From Xylophilus rhododendri (lineage in GTDB: Bacteria; Pseudomonadota; Gammaproteobacteria; Burkholderiales; Burkholderiaceae_C), in NCBI RefSeq assembly GCF_009906855.1, contig NZ_CP047650.1:1612001-1676000 (forward strand): a stretch of DNA of 64,000 nt, given 5' to 3'. The number at the start of each line of letters is the position of its first letter. Within the stretch, counting starts at the first letter, position 1. Shown here in pieces: positions 1 through 10,285 of this stretch. Below the pieces are notes generated by a model. That model was given only the letters and a program-made list of their open reading frames with translations. It ran no database searches and was not told the origin of the DNA. The position numbers were made by a program, and so were the translations under genes.

Positions 1-626
<626 letters not shown>

Positions 627-691
627 GGCAAAACTGAAAACGTTGAAGGAAAAACGGAGGGCCCCGTGCGTCCGCACGGAGCCATGGCCGG

Positions 692-1594
692 CTAGCGGCC
701 CGAACGCCTGGTGGTGCGGCGGATGGCTTCGTTGATCTCGGCGATGGAGCGCTCGATCGCGGCATCGTCGAGTTCGCGGAAATCGGCCGGATCCTCGGCC
801 TGCTGGGTGGAGGCGAAGGCGTCCGCGTCGGACAGCGCATCGGTGGAGACGTCCGGCGGCACCGCCTCGGCCGACTCCCATTCGAAAGCCACGGCGGTGA
901 CATTGTCGCTGGCCGCGCCGCCGCCGTGCAGCGCGCGCTCGACGAGCTCCGGCACCGCGTCGGCCACCGGGCGGGCGCCGAGCACCGCGGTGATCTCGCG
1001 GTCCGACAGGATGCTCCACAGGCCGTCCGAGCAGAGCAGGATGCGGTCGCCGCCCTGCAGCGGCATCGCATCGGAGAGATCGACCATGGGCCGCACCGGC
1101 GAGCCCAGGCAGGTGAACAGCACGTTGCGGTTGATCGACTGGCGGCCCAGCGAGACACCCACCTCGGGGTACTCGGCATAGGAATGGTCGCGGGTGCGCG
1201 TCAGCAGCTCGCCCTTGCGCACCAGGTAGAGCCGGGAATCGCCGCAATGCGTCCAGGTGGCCGCGCCGTCCTGCACCACGCAGGCGACGACGGTGGTGCG
1301 CGGGCTGTCGGGCATGGACTTGCTGGCCGCGTAAGCCATCATTTGCCGGTGCGCCGAGAGCACGGCCTCGTCGAGAAAGGCGCGTACATCCAGCAGGCGT
1401 GGCCGGGCGCGGCTCTGGAACATGGTGGAGACCGCCTGCAGCGCGATCTGCGCCGCCACCTCGCCCTCGGGATGGCCGCCCATGCCGTCGGCCACCAGGA
1501 ACAGCGCCGCCTCGCGGGTGTAGCTGTAGCCCATGCGGTCCTCGTTCTTCTGGCGGCCGCCCTTGCGGCTGACCTGGAAGACGTTGAACTTCAC
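692..1594 (-). CDS. PP2C-family Ser/Thr protein phosphatase
   Basis: Metal-dependent phosphatase of 300 residues, predicted cytoplasmic. PP2C metal motifs are all visible: KNEDR (residues 16-20), VADGMGGH (34-41), HCGDSR (116-121), LLCSDGLW (187-193) and ASDNVTA (228-234). A charged C-terminal tail of about 60 residues follows. The GTG start overlaps the TGA of the upstream kinase gene (GTGA), so the pair is translationally coupled and the phosphatase probably reverses the partner kinase. This resembles PrpC/PrkC and Stp1/Stk1 pairs and the PppA/PpkA pairs of type VI secretion, but no secretion genes are present here, so the targets are unknown. Confidence 0.93.
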   Translation of the reverse strand: MKFNVFQVSRKGGRQKNEDRMGYSYTREAALFLVADGMGGHPEGEVAAQIALQAVSTMFQSRARPRLLDVRAFLDEAVLSAHRQMMAYAASKSMPDSPRTTVVACVVQDGAATWTHCGDSRLYLVRKGELLTRTRDHSYAEYPEVGVSLGRQSINRNVLFTCLGSPVRPMVDLSDAMPLQGGDRILLCSDGLWSILSDREITAVLGARPVADAVPELVERALHGGGAASDNVTAVAFEWESAEAVPPDVSTDALSDADAFASTQQAEDPADFRELDDAAIERSIAEINEAIRRTTRRSGR

Positions 1595-2631
1595 GGATTG
1601 CTCCCGGCGGGACGTGCCGGTTCGGGGGCCGAGGCCGGACGACGGGTGTGCTGGCTGCCATCGGTAGTCAGCAGGTCGATCTGCAGGCGCAGGCGTTCGC
1701 GCATCGACAGCGGTGTGTAGCGCCGCTCGATCAGCCGGCCGAATTCCTTCTGCAGCGCGAACACCGACTGCGGCCGCGCCACCGGATCGAGCGCCATGCA
1801 CCACTGCACCACTTCCAGCAAATGGTCGGAATACACGCCGCGCAGCTTGGACATGGCGATCGCCAGCCGGTCCTTCTTCTGGCGCTGCGGTGCGTCGTTG
1901 GGCGGAAAGCCCTGCATGCAGGCGTACATGCAGGCGCCGACGGCGTAGATGTCGGTCCAGGGGCCGAGCACCGCGTCGCGCTTGTACATCTCCGGCGCGG
2001 CGAAGCCGGGGGTGTACATGGGGCGGACGAAGTAGGCCTCCTTGTTGAGCACCTCGCGGGCCGCGCCGAAGTCGATCAGCACCGCCTTGTTGTCGTCGGT
2101 GAGGAAGACGTTGGCCGGCTTGATGTCCAGGTGCAGCATCTTGTGCTGGTGCACGATGCGCAGGCCGCGCAGCACCTCGTCGAAGAGCGAGCGGATGGTG
2201 GACTCGCGGAACACCTTCTGCGTGCGCTGCTCGCGCGCGGCGATGATGAAGTCCTGCAGGGTGTCGCCCTCCAGGTAGTTCATCACCATGTAGACCGTCT
2301 CGTTCTCGCGGAAGAAGTTGAGCACGCTCACCACCGAGGTGTGCGAGATCTGCGCGAGCGCCCGGCCTTCCTCGAAGAAGCTCTTCAGGCCGAGACGGTA
2401 GAGGGAGAGTTTTTCCGGCACCACATAGGGCACCAGCTCGTTGACGGCGCGGCTGGCCAGCGATGCGGGCAGGTATTCCTTGACCGCCACGTACTGCCCG
2501 TCGGGGGCACGCGCCAGGTAGACGATGCCGAAACCGCCGGCCGAGATGCGCCGCACGATGCGGTAGCCGCCGACCATCGTATCGGGCGTGAGCGACGACG
2601 GCTTGGATCTGGTGGGCGCGGCAGCGGGCAT
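1591..2631 (-). CDS. Eukaryotic-like Ser/Thr protein kinase
   Basis: Hanks-type kinase of 346 residues. The glycine loop is [10 protein letters not shown] (residues 29-38), the ATP-anchoring lysine is in VAVKEYLP (K51), the catalytic loop is HLDIKPANV (167-175), the metal motif is DFG (187-189), and the activation segment ends PGFAAPEM (208-215). The catalytic loop reads HLD rather than HRD, which makes it a non-RD kinase, so regulation by activation-loop phosphorylation is less likely. No transmembrane or extracellular sensor domain follows the kinase; the C-terminus ends in a Pro/Ala-rich stretch. It overlaps the PP2C gene by 4 nt and is divergent from yicC with 61 bp between starts. Confidence 0.93.
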   Translation of the reverse strand: MPAAAPTRSKPSSLTPDTMVGGYRIVRRISAGGFGIVYLARAPDGQYVAVKEYLPASLASRAVNELVPYVVPEKLSLYRLGLKSFFEEGRALAQISHTSVVSVLNFFRENETVYMVMNYLEGDTLQDFIIAAREQRTQKVFRESTIRSLFDEVLRGLRIVHQHKMLHLDIKPANVFLTDDNKAVLIDFGAAREVLNKEAYFVRPMYTPGFAAPEMYKRDAVLGPWTDIYAVGACMYACMQGFPPNDAPQRQKKDRLAIAMSKLRGVYSDHLLEVVQWCMALDPVARPQSVFALQKEFGRLIERRYTPLSMRERLRLQIDLLTTDGSQHTRRPASAPEPARPAGSNP

Positions 2632-2692
2632 TGCGGGCAGTGGGGGTCTGCGACCCGTTATTCTCGGAGCGTCTCAACGATCCGTGAAGCTC

Positions 2693-3610
2693 ATGGCAGT
2701 CTACAGCATGACCGGCTACGCCAGCGCGCAGCGAGCGCTTGCCGCTACGCCCGCAGAAGGCGCCGCCCGCAGCATCCCCGCCCGCCGTCTCGGCCTCGAA
2801 ATCCGCTCGGTCAACAGCCGCTTCCTGGACCTCAGTTTCCGGCTGCCCGACGAGTTCCGGCAGCACGAGGCCGCGATGCGCGAACGCATCACGGCCAAGC
2901 TGAAGCGAGGCAAGGTCGAGGTACGCGCCGCACTGGAGAGCGATGCCGAGGGCGGCCTGCCCGATCCCTCCACCCGCCTGCTGCAGAAGCTGGTCTCGCT
3001 GCAGGACAACATCCAGACCTGGCTGCCGCGCGCCGCGCCGCTGTCGGTCTCCGACGTGATCCGCCTGGCCGGCGGCAGCGAAGGCCGCGGCTCGGAACCG
3101 GCCGACACCGTGCTGGAGCTGCTCGACGAAGCCATCGCCGGCATGCTGGCCGCCCGCAAGCGCGAAGGCACCCGGCTGGCCGCCATGCTCAAGGGCCATA
3201 CCGCCCAGCTGCGCATCCTGGCCGAAACCGCCGCGCCGCTGGTGCCGCAGCTCGTCGAGCAGCAGCGCCAGCGTTTCCTGGAACGCTGGACCGAGGCCAT
3301 GGCCCTGACCGAAGGCGCCACCCTGCCCGAGGCGGCGCAGGACCGCGCCCTGTCGGAGGCCACCGCCTTCGCCATCCGCATCGACGTGGCCGAGGAACTC
3401 ACCCGCCTGGCCTCGCACCTCGACGAGATCGACCGCCTGCTCGCCAAGGGCGGCGAGCTGGGCAAGCGGCTCGACTTCCTGATCCAGGAACTGCACCGCG
3501 AGGCCAACACCCTGGGCTCCAAATCCGCCGTGCTGGAGATGACCCGCATCAGCGTGGACATGAAGGTGCTGATCGAGCAGATGCGGGAGCAGGTGCAAAA
3601 CCTGGAGTGA
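2693..3610 (+). CDS. yicC: YicC-family endoribonuclease
   Basis: 305-residue YicC/YloC protein. The family is a stress-linked endoribonuclease that in E. coli promotes decay of the RyhB small RNA. The characteristic start MAVYSMTGYASAQ is present, followed by the LGLEIRSVNSRFLDLSFRLP segment, a central helical region, and the conserved C-terminal block RLDFLIQELHREANTLGSK. The ATG at 2693 is chosen because the family begins at MTGY; in-frame sequence further upstream has no family character. It lies before gmk, a common pairing, but here 315 bp separate them. Confidence 0.94.
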   Translation: MAVYSMTGYASAQRALAATPAEGAARSIPARRLGLEIRSVNSRFLDLSFRLPDEFRQHEAAMRERITAKLKRGKVEVRAALESDAEGGLPDPSTRLLQKLVSLQDNIQTWLPRAAPLSVSDVIRLAGGSEGRGSEPADTVLELLDEAIAGMLAARKREGTRLAAMLKGHTAQLRILAETAAPLVPQLVEQQRQRFLERWTEAMALTEGATLPEAAQDRALSEATAFAIRIDVAEELTRLASHLDEIDRLLAKGGELGKRLDFLIQELHREANTLGSKSAVLEMTRISVDMKVLIEQMREQVQNLE

Positions 3611-3925
3611 GGCAAGATGTGCAACACGACATGCCAGCGCTTTCCCAGGGTGCACTGCAGTCCAACGAAGCGCGCACCGACCAACAGGCGCACGGACGCA
3701 AGGCCGCGCCAGGCGCGCGCCGGAAGCCGGATCCTGCGTTTGACCGATTGGCCGGCATCGCCAGGGGGTCGAACACGGAGAACTGTCGCGACCGCGAAGA
3801 CCGCTTCTAAGCTTTGTGACCATGGCGGCCGGCGCGACCCATCCTTAGGTTTGGATCCGGCCAGACTGTCGCAGGCACAATACCGCCCCAACGCCTTCGC
3901 CCGCCACCTGACAGCCCCCGACCCT
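3611..3925 (+). other. Non-coding gap between yicC and gmk
   Basis: 315 bp without a convincing gene. Frames remain open here, but the translations have no family resemblance, and the region has more A/T-rich patches than its neighbours. A TTGACC hexamer sits at 3740-3745 without a recognisable -10 at correct spacing, and a CACAAT hexamer lies near 3885. The gap probably contains the gmk promoter and leader. I see no hairpin followed by a T-run. Confidence 0.5.
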
Positions 3926-4546
3926 ATGGACTACCCCGGAAACCTCTTCGTCGTGTCGGCCCCCAGCGGGGCAGGCAAGTCCAGCCTGGTCAAGGCGCTG
4001 ATGGAAGTGGATTCCCGGGTCAAGCTCTCCATCTCCCACACCACCCGGCCGCCGCGCGGGCAGGAGAAGCACGGGCGCGAGTACTTCTTCGCCTCCGATC
4101 CGGAGTTCGACGCCATGATCGCCGGCAACGGCTTCGTGGAATGGGCCCATGTGCACGGCCGGCGCTACGGCACCTCCAAGCGCGCCATCGAGGACCGGGT
4201 GGCCGAGGGCCAGGACGTGATCCTGGAGATCGACTTCCAGGGCGCGGTGCAGATCCGCGACACCTTCGCCAACGCGGTGATGATCTTCATCCTGCCGCCG
4301 AGCTGGGAGGAGCTGCGTTCCCGCCTGGAGCGGCGGGGCGAGGACTCGCCCGAGATCATCGAACTGCGCCTGCAGAACGCCGCCACCGAGATGGCCCAGG
4401 CCCACAAATTCGACTACGTTATAATCAACGAGTTATTTGACAGCGCGCTCTTCGACCTCAAAGCGGTCGTACACGCCCAGCGCCTCAAGTTCGCGGCACA
4501 GCGCCGTGCCAGACCCGACACCTTCGAGTCCCTTGCGATCGGCTGA
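3926..4546 (+). CDS. gmk: Guanylate kinase
   Basis: 206-residue cytoplasmic enzyme converting GMP to GDP with ATP, needed for nucleotide and (p)ppGpp supply. It has the P-loop [10 protein letters not shown] (residues 11-20), the GMP-binding [20 protein letters not shown] segment, the [13 protein letters not shown] motif and ILEIDFQGA. Length matches the family. The ATG at 3926 gives the canonical N-terminus [15 protein letters not shown], although the frame is open further upstream. rpoZ and spoT follow on the same strand, the usual proteobacterial order. Confidence 0.97.
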   Translation: MDYPGNLFVVSAPSGAGKSSLVKALMEVDSRVKLSISHTTRPPRGQEKHGREYFFASDPEFDAMIAGNGFVEWAHVHGRRYGTSKRAIEDRVAEGQDVILEIDFQGAVQIRDTFANAVMIFILPPSWEELRSRLERRGEDSPEIIELRLQNAATEMAQAHKFDYVIINELFDSALFDLKAVVHAQRLKFAAQRRARPDTFESLAIG

Positions 4547-4575
4547 TCGCCCCACCACTTTCCTCGAGACCATCC

Positions 4576-4776
4576 ATGGCCCGCATCACCGTCGAAGACT
4601 GCCTTGAGCAAATCCCCAACCGCTTCCAGCTGGTGCTGGCCGCGACCTACCGCGCCCGCATGCTGAGCCAGGGCCACGCCCCCAAGATCGAAAGCAAGAA
4701 CAAGCCGGCCGTGACCGCGCTGCGCGAGATCGCCGAAGGCAAGGTCGGCATCGAGATGCTCAAACGCGTTCCGTGA
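4576..4776 (+). CDS. rpoZ: RNA polymerase omega subunit
   Basis: 66-residue omega subunit that helps beta-prime assembly and ppGpp binding by RNA polymerase. It shows the conserved start [17 protein letters not shown], the AATYRARML helix, and [17 protein letters not shown]. It begins 29 nt after gmk and is followed by a strong hairpin terminator, so spoT probably has its own promoter. Identity and boundaries are secure. Confidence 0.97.
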   Translation: MARITVEDCLEQIPNRFQLVLAATYRARMLSQGHAPKIESKNKPAVTALREIAEGKVGIEMLKRVP

Positions 4777-4801
4777 CCAGACTTCGGCCCCGCCGAACAC
4801 C

Positions 4802-4828
4802 AAAAGCACCGCTGCGCGGTGCTTTTTT
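4802..4828 (+). terminator. Intrinsic terminator after rpoZ
   Basis: A perfect 11-bp inverted repeat (4802-4812 with 4816-4826) has a 3-nt TGC loop and ends in a T-run. It begins 25 nt after the rpoZ stop and separates gmk-rpoZ from spoT. Confidence 0.9.
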
Positions 4829-4901
4829 GTTGGCCCCTGCTGACGCCGCGGCCGTTGCAACGCGCGACACAGGGCTTTGGGCCCCGCGCTAAAGTCTTGC
4901 C

Positions 4902-7163
4902 ATGAACGCGCTTTCAACTACGGTGACACCGGGCCATCCCGCCTTTGCCGGCGGCGCTTCGCCCCACGCTGCCGCGGCCAATGCCGCCGCCGCCAGCTTC
5001 GCCTCGCTCACCGCGGCGCTCGACTACCTGGGCCCGGCCGAGATCGAGCAGGTGCGCCAGGCCTACCGCTTCGCCGACGCCGCCCACCTGGGCCAGATGC
5101 GCAACAGCGGCGAGCCCTACATCACCCATCCAATCGCGGTGGCCACCCTGTGCGCCACCTGGAAGCTCGATGCCCAGGCGCTGATGGCCGCCCTGCTGCA
5201 CGACGCGATGGAGGACTGCGGCGTCACCAAGGCCGAGCTGATCGAGCGTTTCGGCGTCACCGTGGCCGAGCTGGTCGACGGCCTCACCAAACTCGACAAG
5301 CTGCAGTTCAACACCCGCGAGGAGAACCAGGCCGAGTCCTTCCGCAAGATGCTGCTGGCCATGGCGCGCGACGTGCGGGTGATCCTGGTCAAGCTCGCCG
5401 ACCGCACCCACAACATGCGCACGCTGGGCGACATGCCGCGCAGCAAGTGGGGCCGCATCGCCTCGGAAACACTCGAGATCTACGCCCCCATCGCCCACCG
5501 CCTGGGCCTGAACCTCACCTACCGCGAGCTGCAGGACCTGTCCTTCCGCTACCTGCACCCCTGGCGCCAGGCGACGCTGGCCAAGGCCGTGGCGCGTGCG
5601 CGCAGCCGGCGGCGCGACCTGCTGGTGAAGGTGAAGGCCGACGTGGAAAGCACCTTCGACGCCGCCATGATGCAGATGCGCATCGACGGCCGCGAGAAGA
5701 CGCTCTACTCCATCTACCGCAAGATGACCGACAAGCACCTGAGCTTCGCCCAGGTGACCGACATCTACGGCTTCCGTGTCATCGTGCCCGGCGTGACCGA
5801 CTGCTATACCGCGCTCGGCCTGCTGCACCAGATGTACAAGCCGGTTCCGGGCCGCTTCAAGGACCACATCGCGATCTCCAAGGTCAACGGCTACCAGTCG
5901 CTGCACACCACGGTGGTCGGCCCCTCGGGCATCAACATCGAGTTCCAGATGCGCACCGAGGAGATGCATGTGGTGGCCGAGTCCGGCGTGGCCGCGCACT
6001 GGATGTACAAGGGCGACGAGTCCTCCAACGCATCCGAACGCCTGGGCGCGCAGTGGCTGCAGTCGCTGCTCGACATCCAGTACGAGACTCGCGACGCCGC
6101 CGAGTTCTGGGACCACGTCAAGGTCGATCTCTTCCCCGACGCGGTCTACGTCTTCACGCCCAAGAGCCAGATCATGGCCCTGCCGCGCGGCGCCACCGTG
6201 GTCGATTTCGCCTACGCCATCCACACCGACGTGGGCGATCGCACCGTCGGCGCGCGCATCGGCGGCGAGCAGGTCACCCTGCGCACCGAACTCAAGAACG
6301 GCGACGTGATCGAGATCGTCACCGCGCCCGGCTCGCGGCCCAACCCGGCCTGGCTGGGTTTCGTGCGCACCGGCCGGGCCCGCTCCAAGATCCGCCACTA
6401 CCTGAAGACGCTGGAACAGACCGAGTCGCAGGACCTGGGCGAGAAGCTGCTGACCCAGGCCCTGCGATCCGAAGGCATCGAGCGCCTCCCGGAACACACG
6501 CCCGAGTACCAGGCGATCTGGGACAAGCTGCTGCGTTTCACCGGCAGCCGCGATCCGGACGAGCTGCTGCGCGACATCGGCCTGGGCAAACGCATCGCCA
6601 GCATCGTCGCCAAGCGCCTGGTGACGCTGCTGGCCGAACTCGGCGCCAAGCCCGACGCCCTGCTGCTCACCCGCGAGCGCTACAGCTCGCACGAACGCAT
6701 CTCGCAGGGCGCCGTCATCCTCGACGGCAGCGAGACCGGCTCGGTGCAGTACGCCAAATGCTGCCGGCCGGTGCCGGGCGACGACATCCTGGGCTATCTC
6801 GGCCGGGGCGAGGGCCTCACCGTGCACCACAAGGATTGCGCCGTGGCCTCGCGCCTGCAGTACAAGGACAGCGAGCGTTTCATCGCCGTGGCCTGGGCCG
6901 ACGAGCCCACGCGCCTGTTCGAGACCGGCGTGGTCGTCACCGTCACCAACCGCAAGGGCGTGCTGGCGCGGGTGTCGGCCGACCTGGCGCGTTCGGAGGT
7001 GGACATCACCCACGTGGACATGGGCGACGAGGCCGGTCTGGATACCGCCGACCTGCGTTTCGTGATCGAGGTGCGCGACAAGGCGCATCTGGACGCCGCC
7101 CTGCGCAACCTGGCGCGCACGCCCTCGGTGCTGCGTACCCGGCGGGTGCTGCCGGCGGGCTAG
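4902..7163 (+). CDS. spoT: Bifunctional (p)ppGpp synthetase/hydrolase
   Basis: 753-residue RelA/SpoT homologue controlling the stringent-response alarmone. The N-terminal hydrolase domain has intact HP (residues 76-77) and LLHDAMED (HD 100-101) motifs. The synthetase domain, around residues 240-370, carries GRFKDHIA and GYQSLHT. The RxKD signature is typical of bifunctional enzymes rather than the ExDD of RelA. The TGS domain starts near DLFPDAVYVFTPK (about 408-476), a Cys-containing AKCCRPVPGD element lies near 617, and an ACT domain fills 675-753. An Ala-rich N-terminal extension precedes the HD domain. The stop codon shares a CTAG with that of convergent greB. Confidence 0.95.
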   Translation: MNALSTTVTPGHPAFAGGASPHAAAANAAAASFASLTAALDYLGPAEIEQVRQAYRFADAAHLGQMRNSGEPYITHPIAVATLCATWKLDAQALMAALLHDAMEDCGVTKAELIERFGVTVAELVDGLTKLDKLQFNTREENQAESFRKMLLAMARDVRVILVKLADRTHNMRTLGDMPRSKWGRIASETLEIYAPIAHRLGLNLTYRELQDLSFRYLHPWRQATLAKAVARARSRRRDLLVKVKADVESTFDAAMMQMRIDGREKTLYSIYRKMTDKHLSFAQVTDIYGFRVIVPGVTDCYTALGLLHQMYKPVPGRFKDHIAISKVNGYQSLHTTVVGPSGINIEFQMRTEEMHVVAESGVAAHWMYKGDESSNASERLGAQWLQSLLDIQYETRDAAEFWDHVKVDLFPDAVYVFTPKSQIMALPRGATVVDFAYAIHTDVGDRTVGARIGGEQVTLRTELKNGDVIEIVTAPGSRPNPAWLGFVRTGRARSKIRHYLKTLEQTESQDLGEKLLTQALRSEGIERLPEHTPEYQAIWDKLLRFTGSRDPDELLRDIGLGKRIASIVAKRLVTLLAELGAKPDALLLTRERYSSHERISQGAVILDGSETGSVQYAKCCRPVPGDDILGYLGRGEGLTVHHKDCAVASRLQYKDSERFIAVAWADEPTRLFETGVVVTVTNRKGVLARVSADLARSEVDITHVDMGDEAGLDTADLRFVIEVRDKAHLDAALRNLARTPSVLRTRRVLPAG

Positions 7164-7720
7164 ACCGGGTCGTAGCGCACGGCCACGATCTCGATCTCCT
7201 GCACGCCGCCCGGCGTGGCCAGCTTCACCACATCGCCCACCCGCGCCTTGGTCAGCGCCCGGGCGATGGGCGAGACCCAGCTCACCTGCTGCTTCGCGCT
7301 GTCGGCTTCGTCTATGCCCAGGATGGTCACCGTGGTGGCCTCGCCTTCCGGATCCTCGTAGGTCACCGTGGCGCCGAAGAAGACCTGGTCGCCGCCCGCA
7401 TGCACGCTGGAATCGACCACCTCGGCGATCTCCAGGCGGCGGGTGAGGAAGCGGATGCGCCGGTCGATCTCGCGCAGGCGTTTCTTGCCATAGAGATAGT
7501 CGCCGTTCTCGGAGCGGTCGCCGTTGCTGGCGGCCCAGTGCACGATCTCCACGATCTTGGGCCGCTCCTCGTCGATCAGCTCCAGCAGCTCGGCGCGCAT
7601 GCGCTCGTAGCCGCCCCGGGTCATGTAGTTGCGGGTGCCGGCGGGTATCGCAGGCGCACTGGCGCCGTCCTCGTCGTCCTCGGGCGCCTCGTCGTTTTCC
7701 TTGGTGAAAGCCTTGCTCAT
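7160..7720 (-). CDS. greB: Transcription elongation factor GreB
   Basis: 186-residue Gre factor that stimulates RNA polymerase to cleave backtracked transcripts. The N-terminal coiled-coil domain contains NYMTRGGYERMRAELLEL and ENGDYLYGKKRLREID. The C-terminal FKBP-like domain has WVSPIARALTKARVGDVV. The YGKK(R)LREID form and the acidic N-terminal extension (residues 8-19) favour GreB over GreA. The ATG at 7720 gives the expected MSKAFTKE start. It converges on spoT with a 4-bp CTAG overlap. Confidence 0.92.
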   Translation of the reverse strand: MSKAFTKENDEAPEDDEDGASAPAIPAGTRNYMTRGGYERMRAELLELIDEERPKIVEIVHWAASNGDRSENGDYLYGKKRLREIDRRIRFLTRRLEIAEVVDSSVHAGGDQVFFGATVTYEDPEGEATTVTILGIDEADSAKQQVSWVSPIARALTKARVGDVVKLATPGGVQEIEIVAVRYDPV

Positions 7721-7819
7721 GGCGTGACTGTGCCATGGCGGCGAGGCCCGTCCTGTTGCGACCCGATACCCGGCCGGGCCCGAGGCAAATTCCAATGGCG
7801 GATCCGTTCTCCCGCCTCC

Positions 7820-9556
7820 ATGCCCGCACCCGCCATCCCCCTGCCCCATCTGCCCACCAGCGGTCCGCTGGCGCCGCTGCTGCGGGACTTCGACTGGGCG
7901 GGCAGCGGTTTCGGCGCGCCGCAGGCCTGGTCGGAGCACCTGCGCACCACCGCCTGCATGGTTTTCGACGCGCCGCAGCCCATGCGCCTGGCCTGGGGGC
8001 CGCGACGCCTGATGCTCTACAACCAGGCCTATGCCGAGATCCTGGGCCGGCGCCATCCGGCCGCCTTCGGCCAGCCAATGGACCGGATCTGGCCGGAAGC
8101 CTGGGACGTCGTCGGCCCGGCGCTCGACCGCGTCTTCCAGGGCGAGGGCCTGCACGAACACGACGTGCCCTTTCGCACCGAGCGCAACGGCAGCGCGGAG
8201 CTGATCCACGTCTCCTACCTTTATCTGCCGGTACGCGACGCCACCGGCGCGGTCGAGGGCGCCCTGTGCGTCTGCACCGAGACCACCGTCCAGGTCGATG
8301 CCCGGCAGGCCCAGCGCAAGCTGGCCGACAGCCTGGAACAGCGGGTGGAGCAACGCAGCCGCGAACTCGCCCACACCGAAGCCCAGCTGCGCCAGTCGCA
8401 GAAGATGGAAGCCATCGGCCAGCTCACCGGCGGCATCGCGCACGACTTCAACAACATGCTGCAGGGCATCGTGATGCCGCTGCAGTTGATCCAGCGCAAG
8501 GCGCAGGCGGGCGATGCGGACGGTGTGGCCCGCTACGTCAGCGCCGGCCTGGCCTCGGCCCAGCGCGCCGCCGCGCTGACCCAGCGCCTGCTGGCCTTCT
8601 CGCGTCGCCAGCCGCTGGATTCGCGGCCCACCGACCTGGCCCATGCGCTGTCGGGGCTGCACGCGATGCTGGACAGCACCGTCGGCGAGAACGTGGCCCT
8701 GTCGCTGGAGATTCCGCCGGACCTCTGGTGGGCCACCACCGACCTGCATCAGTTCGAGAACGCGGTGCTCAACCTGGCGATCAACGGCCGCGATGCCATG
8801 CCCGACGGCGGCAGCCTGCACATCCTGGCCGAGAACGTGCAGCTCACGCCCAGGGCGGTCGGCGGCGTGGCCGGGTTGCCGCCGGGCGACTATGTGCGGG
8901 TGGTCGTGCGCGACAGCGGCGTGGGCATGGCGGCGGACGTGCTGATCAAGGCCTTCGATCCCTTCTTCACCACCAAGCCGCTGGGCCAGGGCACGGGGTT
9001 GGGCCTGTCGATGATCTACGGCTATGCCCGCCAGTCGGGCGGCTATGTGGCCATGGACAGCGAGGTCGGCGCCGGCACCGTGGTGCGCCTGTACCTGCCG
9101 CGCAGCCCGGAGCTGGGCGATGCCGCCGAGCCTGCCGGGTCCGATGCTTCACAGCCACCCGAACGCCTGCACGGCGCGCACGCCGCCGTGCTGGTGGTGG
9201 AAGACGACGACACGGTGCGCCAGCTGGTCGTGGAACTGCTCGAAGGCCACGGCCTGCAGGTGACCCAGGCGGCCAGCGGCGGCGAGGGCATGCGGCAGCT
9301 CGCGGGCGGGCAGCGCTTCGACCTGCTGCTGACCGATGTCGGCCTGCCCGGCCCCAATGGCCGGCAGCTGGCCGACTTCGCGCAGGACACCCATCCCGGC
9401 ATCCGGGTGGTGCTGATGACCGGTTATGCCGAGCAGGCCTCGATGCGCGCGCAGTTCCTGGGCGACACCATGGAGCTGCTGGTCAAGCCCTTCGGCGCCG
9501 AGCAGCTGCTGGCCAAGGTGCACAGCGCCCTGGCCCGGCGGATCACGCCGGATTGA
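7820..9556 (+). CDS. PAS hybrid histidine kinase with C-terminal receiver
   Basis: 578-residue sensor kinase with no clear membrane segment, predicted cytoplasmic. A PAS-like module (about 10-165) contains GAPQAWSEHL, LAWGPRRLMLYNQAYAEILG and CTETT. A coiled coil follows, then HisKA with GGIAHDFNNML (His near 208; the HDFNN form marks the HWE/NtrB-like HPK4 class), an ATPase lobe with NLAINGRDAM, DSGVGM and GTGLGLSM, and a receiver domain with VVEDDD (about 458) and phosphoacceptor Asp in LLTDVGLPG (about 505). The same PAS module opens the kinase at 61364. No output regulator is adjacent. Its last 14 bp overlap the convergent phosphatase gene. Confidence 0.9.
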   Translation: MPAPAIPLPHLPTSGPLAPLLRDFDWAGSGFGAPQAWSEHLRTTACMVFDAPQPMRLAWGPRRLMLYNQAYAEILGRRHPAAFGQPMDRIWPEAWDVVGPALDRVFQGEGLHEHDVPFRTERNGSAELIHVSYLYLPVRDATGAVEGALCVCTETTVQVDARQAQRKLADSLEQRVEQRSRELAHTEAQLRQSQKMEAIGQLTGGIAHDFNNMLQGIVMPLQLIQRKAQAGDADGVARYVSAGLASAQRAAALTQRLLAFSRRQPLDSRPTDLAHALSGLHAMLDSTVGENVALSLEIPPDLWWATTDLHQFENAVLNLAINGRDAMPDGGSLHILAENVQLTPRAVGGVAGLPPGDYVRVVVRDSGVGMAADVLIKAFDPFFTTKPLGQGTGLGLSMIYGYARQSGGYVAMDSEVGAGTVVRLYLPRSPELGDAAEPAGSDASQPPERLHGAHAAVLVVEDDDTVRQLVVELLEGHGLQVTQAASGGEGMRQLAGGQRFDLLLTDVGLPGPNGRQLADFAQDTHPGIRVVLMTGYAEQASMRAQFLGDTMELLVKPFGAEQLLAKVHSALARRITPD

Positions 9557-10223
9557 GCGGGCCGGCGGCCTCGCGGGCCAGCCGGGTCTGGTCGTAGACC
9601 GGCTGGGACGGCAGGCCGTCGAGATGCGCGGTATCGGCCCAGACCAGGATGTCGATGTGGCCGTCCGCGGCTATGCGCACGCGGTTGAAGCCGGCGTTGG
9701 GGATCTCCGCCATGCGCGGCCCGTCCAGGCTGAGCGCTCGGGCAGTGCGGAACACCATGTCGAGCACGCCGCCATGCGTCACCAGCAGCAGCGTGCGGCC
9801 CGTGTGGGCTGCCGCCAGCGCGCGGATGGCGGCGATGCTGCGGGTGTGGAAGCGGCGGGTGCTTTCGCCGCCCTCGAAGGACTGGTCGGCCTGGAAGGAT
9901 GTCCAGCGCGCCCAGTCGGCCGGCCGGGTCTCGCGGATCTCGGCCGCCGTCAGGCCTTCGGCCACGCCGAAGCACTGCTCGCGCAGGCCGGTGTCGGCCG
10001 CCACCGGCAGGCCGAGCTGGGCGGCGGCGGGCTCGGCGGTCTGCCAGGCCCGCTGGAGATCGCTGGAGACGAGGTGGTGCACCGTCTCGGCCGCCACCCG
10101 TGCGGCCAGGCGCTGGGCCTGGGCCAGGCCTGCGGCGTTGAGCGAGACGTCCGTCTGGCCCTGAAAGCGCATCGCGCGGTTCCAGTCGGTTTCGCCGTGG
10201 CGGATCAGGATCAGTTCGGTCAT
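9543..10223 (-). CDS. Histidine phosphatase family protein
   Basis: 226-residue phosphoglycerate-mutase-like phosphatase. The phosphohistidine motif LIRHGETDWN has RHGE at residues 8-11; QGQTDVSLNAAG follows. The second catalytic His lies in LLVTHGGV (H150), and the acid/base Glu is probably in LREQCFGVAEG (near 82). No signal peptide. Relatives include cofactor-dependent mutases, alpha-ribazole phosphatase (CobC) and broad-specificity phosphatases. No cobalamin genes are nearby, so I do not assign a substrate. Confidence 0.88.
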   Translation of the reverse strand: MTELILIRHGETDWNRAMRFQGQTDVSLNAAGLAQAQRLAARVAAETVHHLVSSDLQRAWQTAEPAAAQLGLPVAADTGLREQCFGVAEGLTAAEIRETRPADWARWTSFQADQSFEGGESTRRFHTRSIAAIRALAAAHTGRTLLLVTHGGVLDMVFRTARALSLDGPRMAEIPNAGFNRVRIAADGHIDILVWADTAHLDGLPSQPVYDQTRLAREAAGPLNPA

Positions 10224-10285
10224 GTCTCGATTATCGAGCCGGACCGCGTCCGGGCCGTGACCGGGTCAGTGGCCGCTTCGGCGTT

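Noticed and set aside
664..679. Short inverted repeat between the phosphatase gene and rph
   Set aside because: A 7-bp stem leaves only a 2-nt loop and the T-run is about 10 nt away, so I do not call a terminator.
692..3823. A 1043-codon open frame on the minus strand
   Set aside because: It only joins the real phosphatase frame to out-of-frame sequence across the kinase and yicC; high GC keeps antisense frames open.
4877..9556. A 1559-codon plus-strand open frame over spoT and the hybrid kinase
   Set aside because: Only the last 578 codons code for protein-like sequence; the first part is a shifted reading of spoT and antisense greB.
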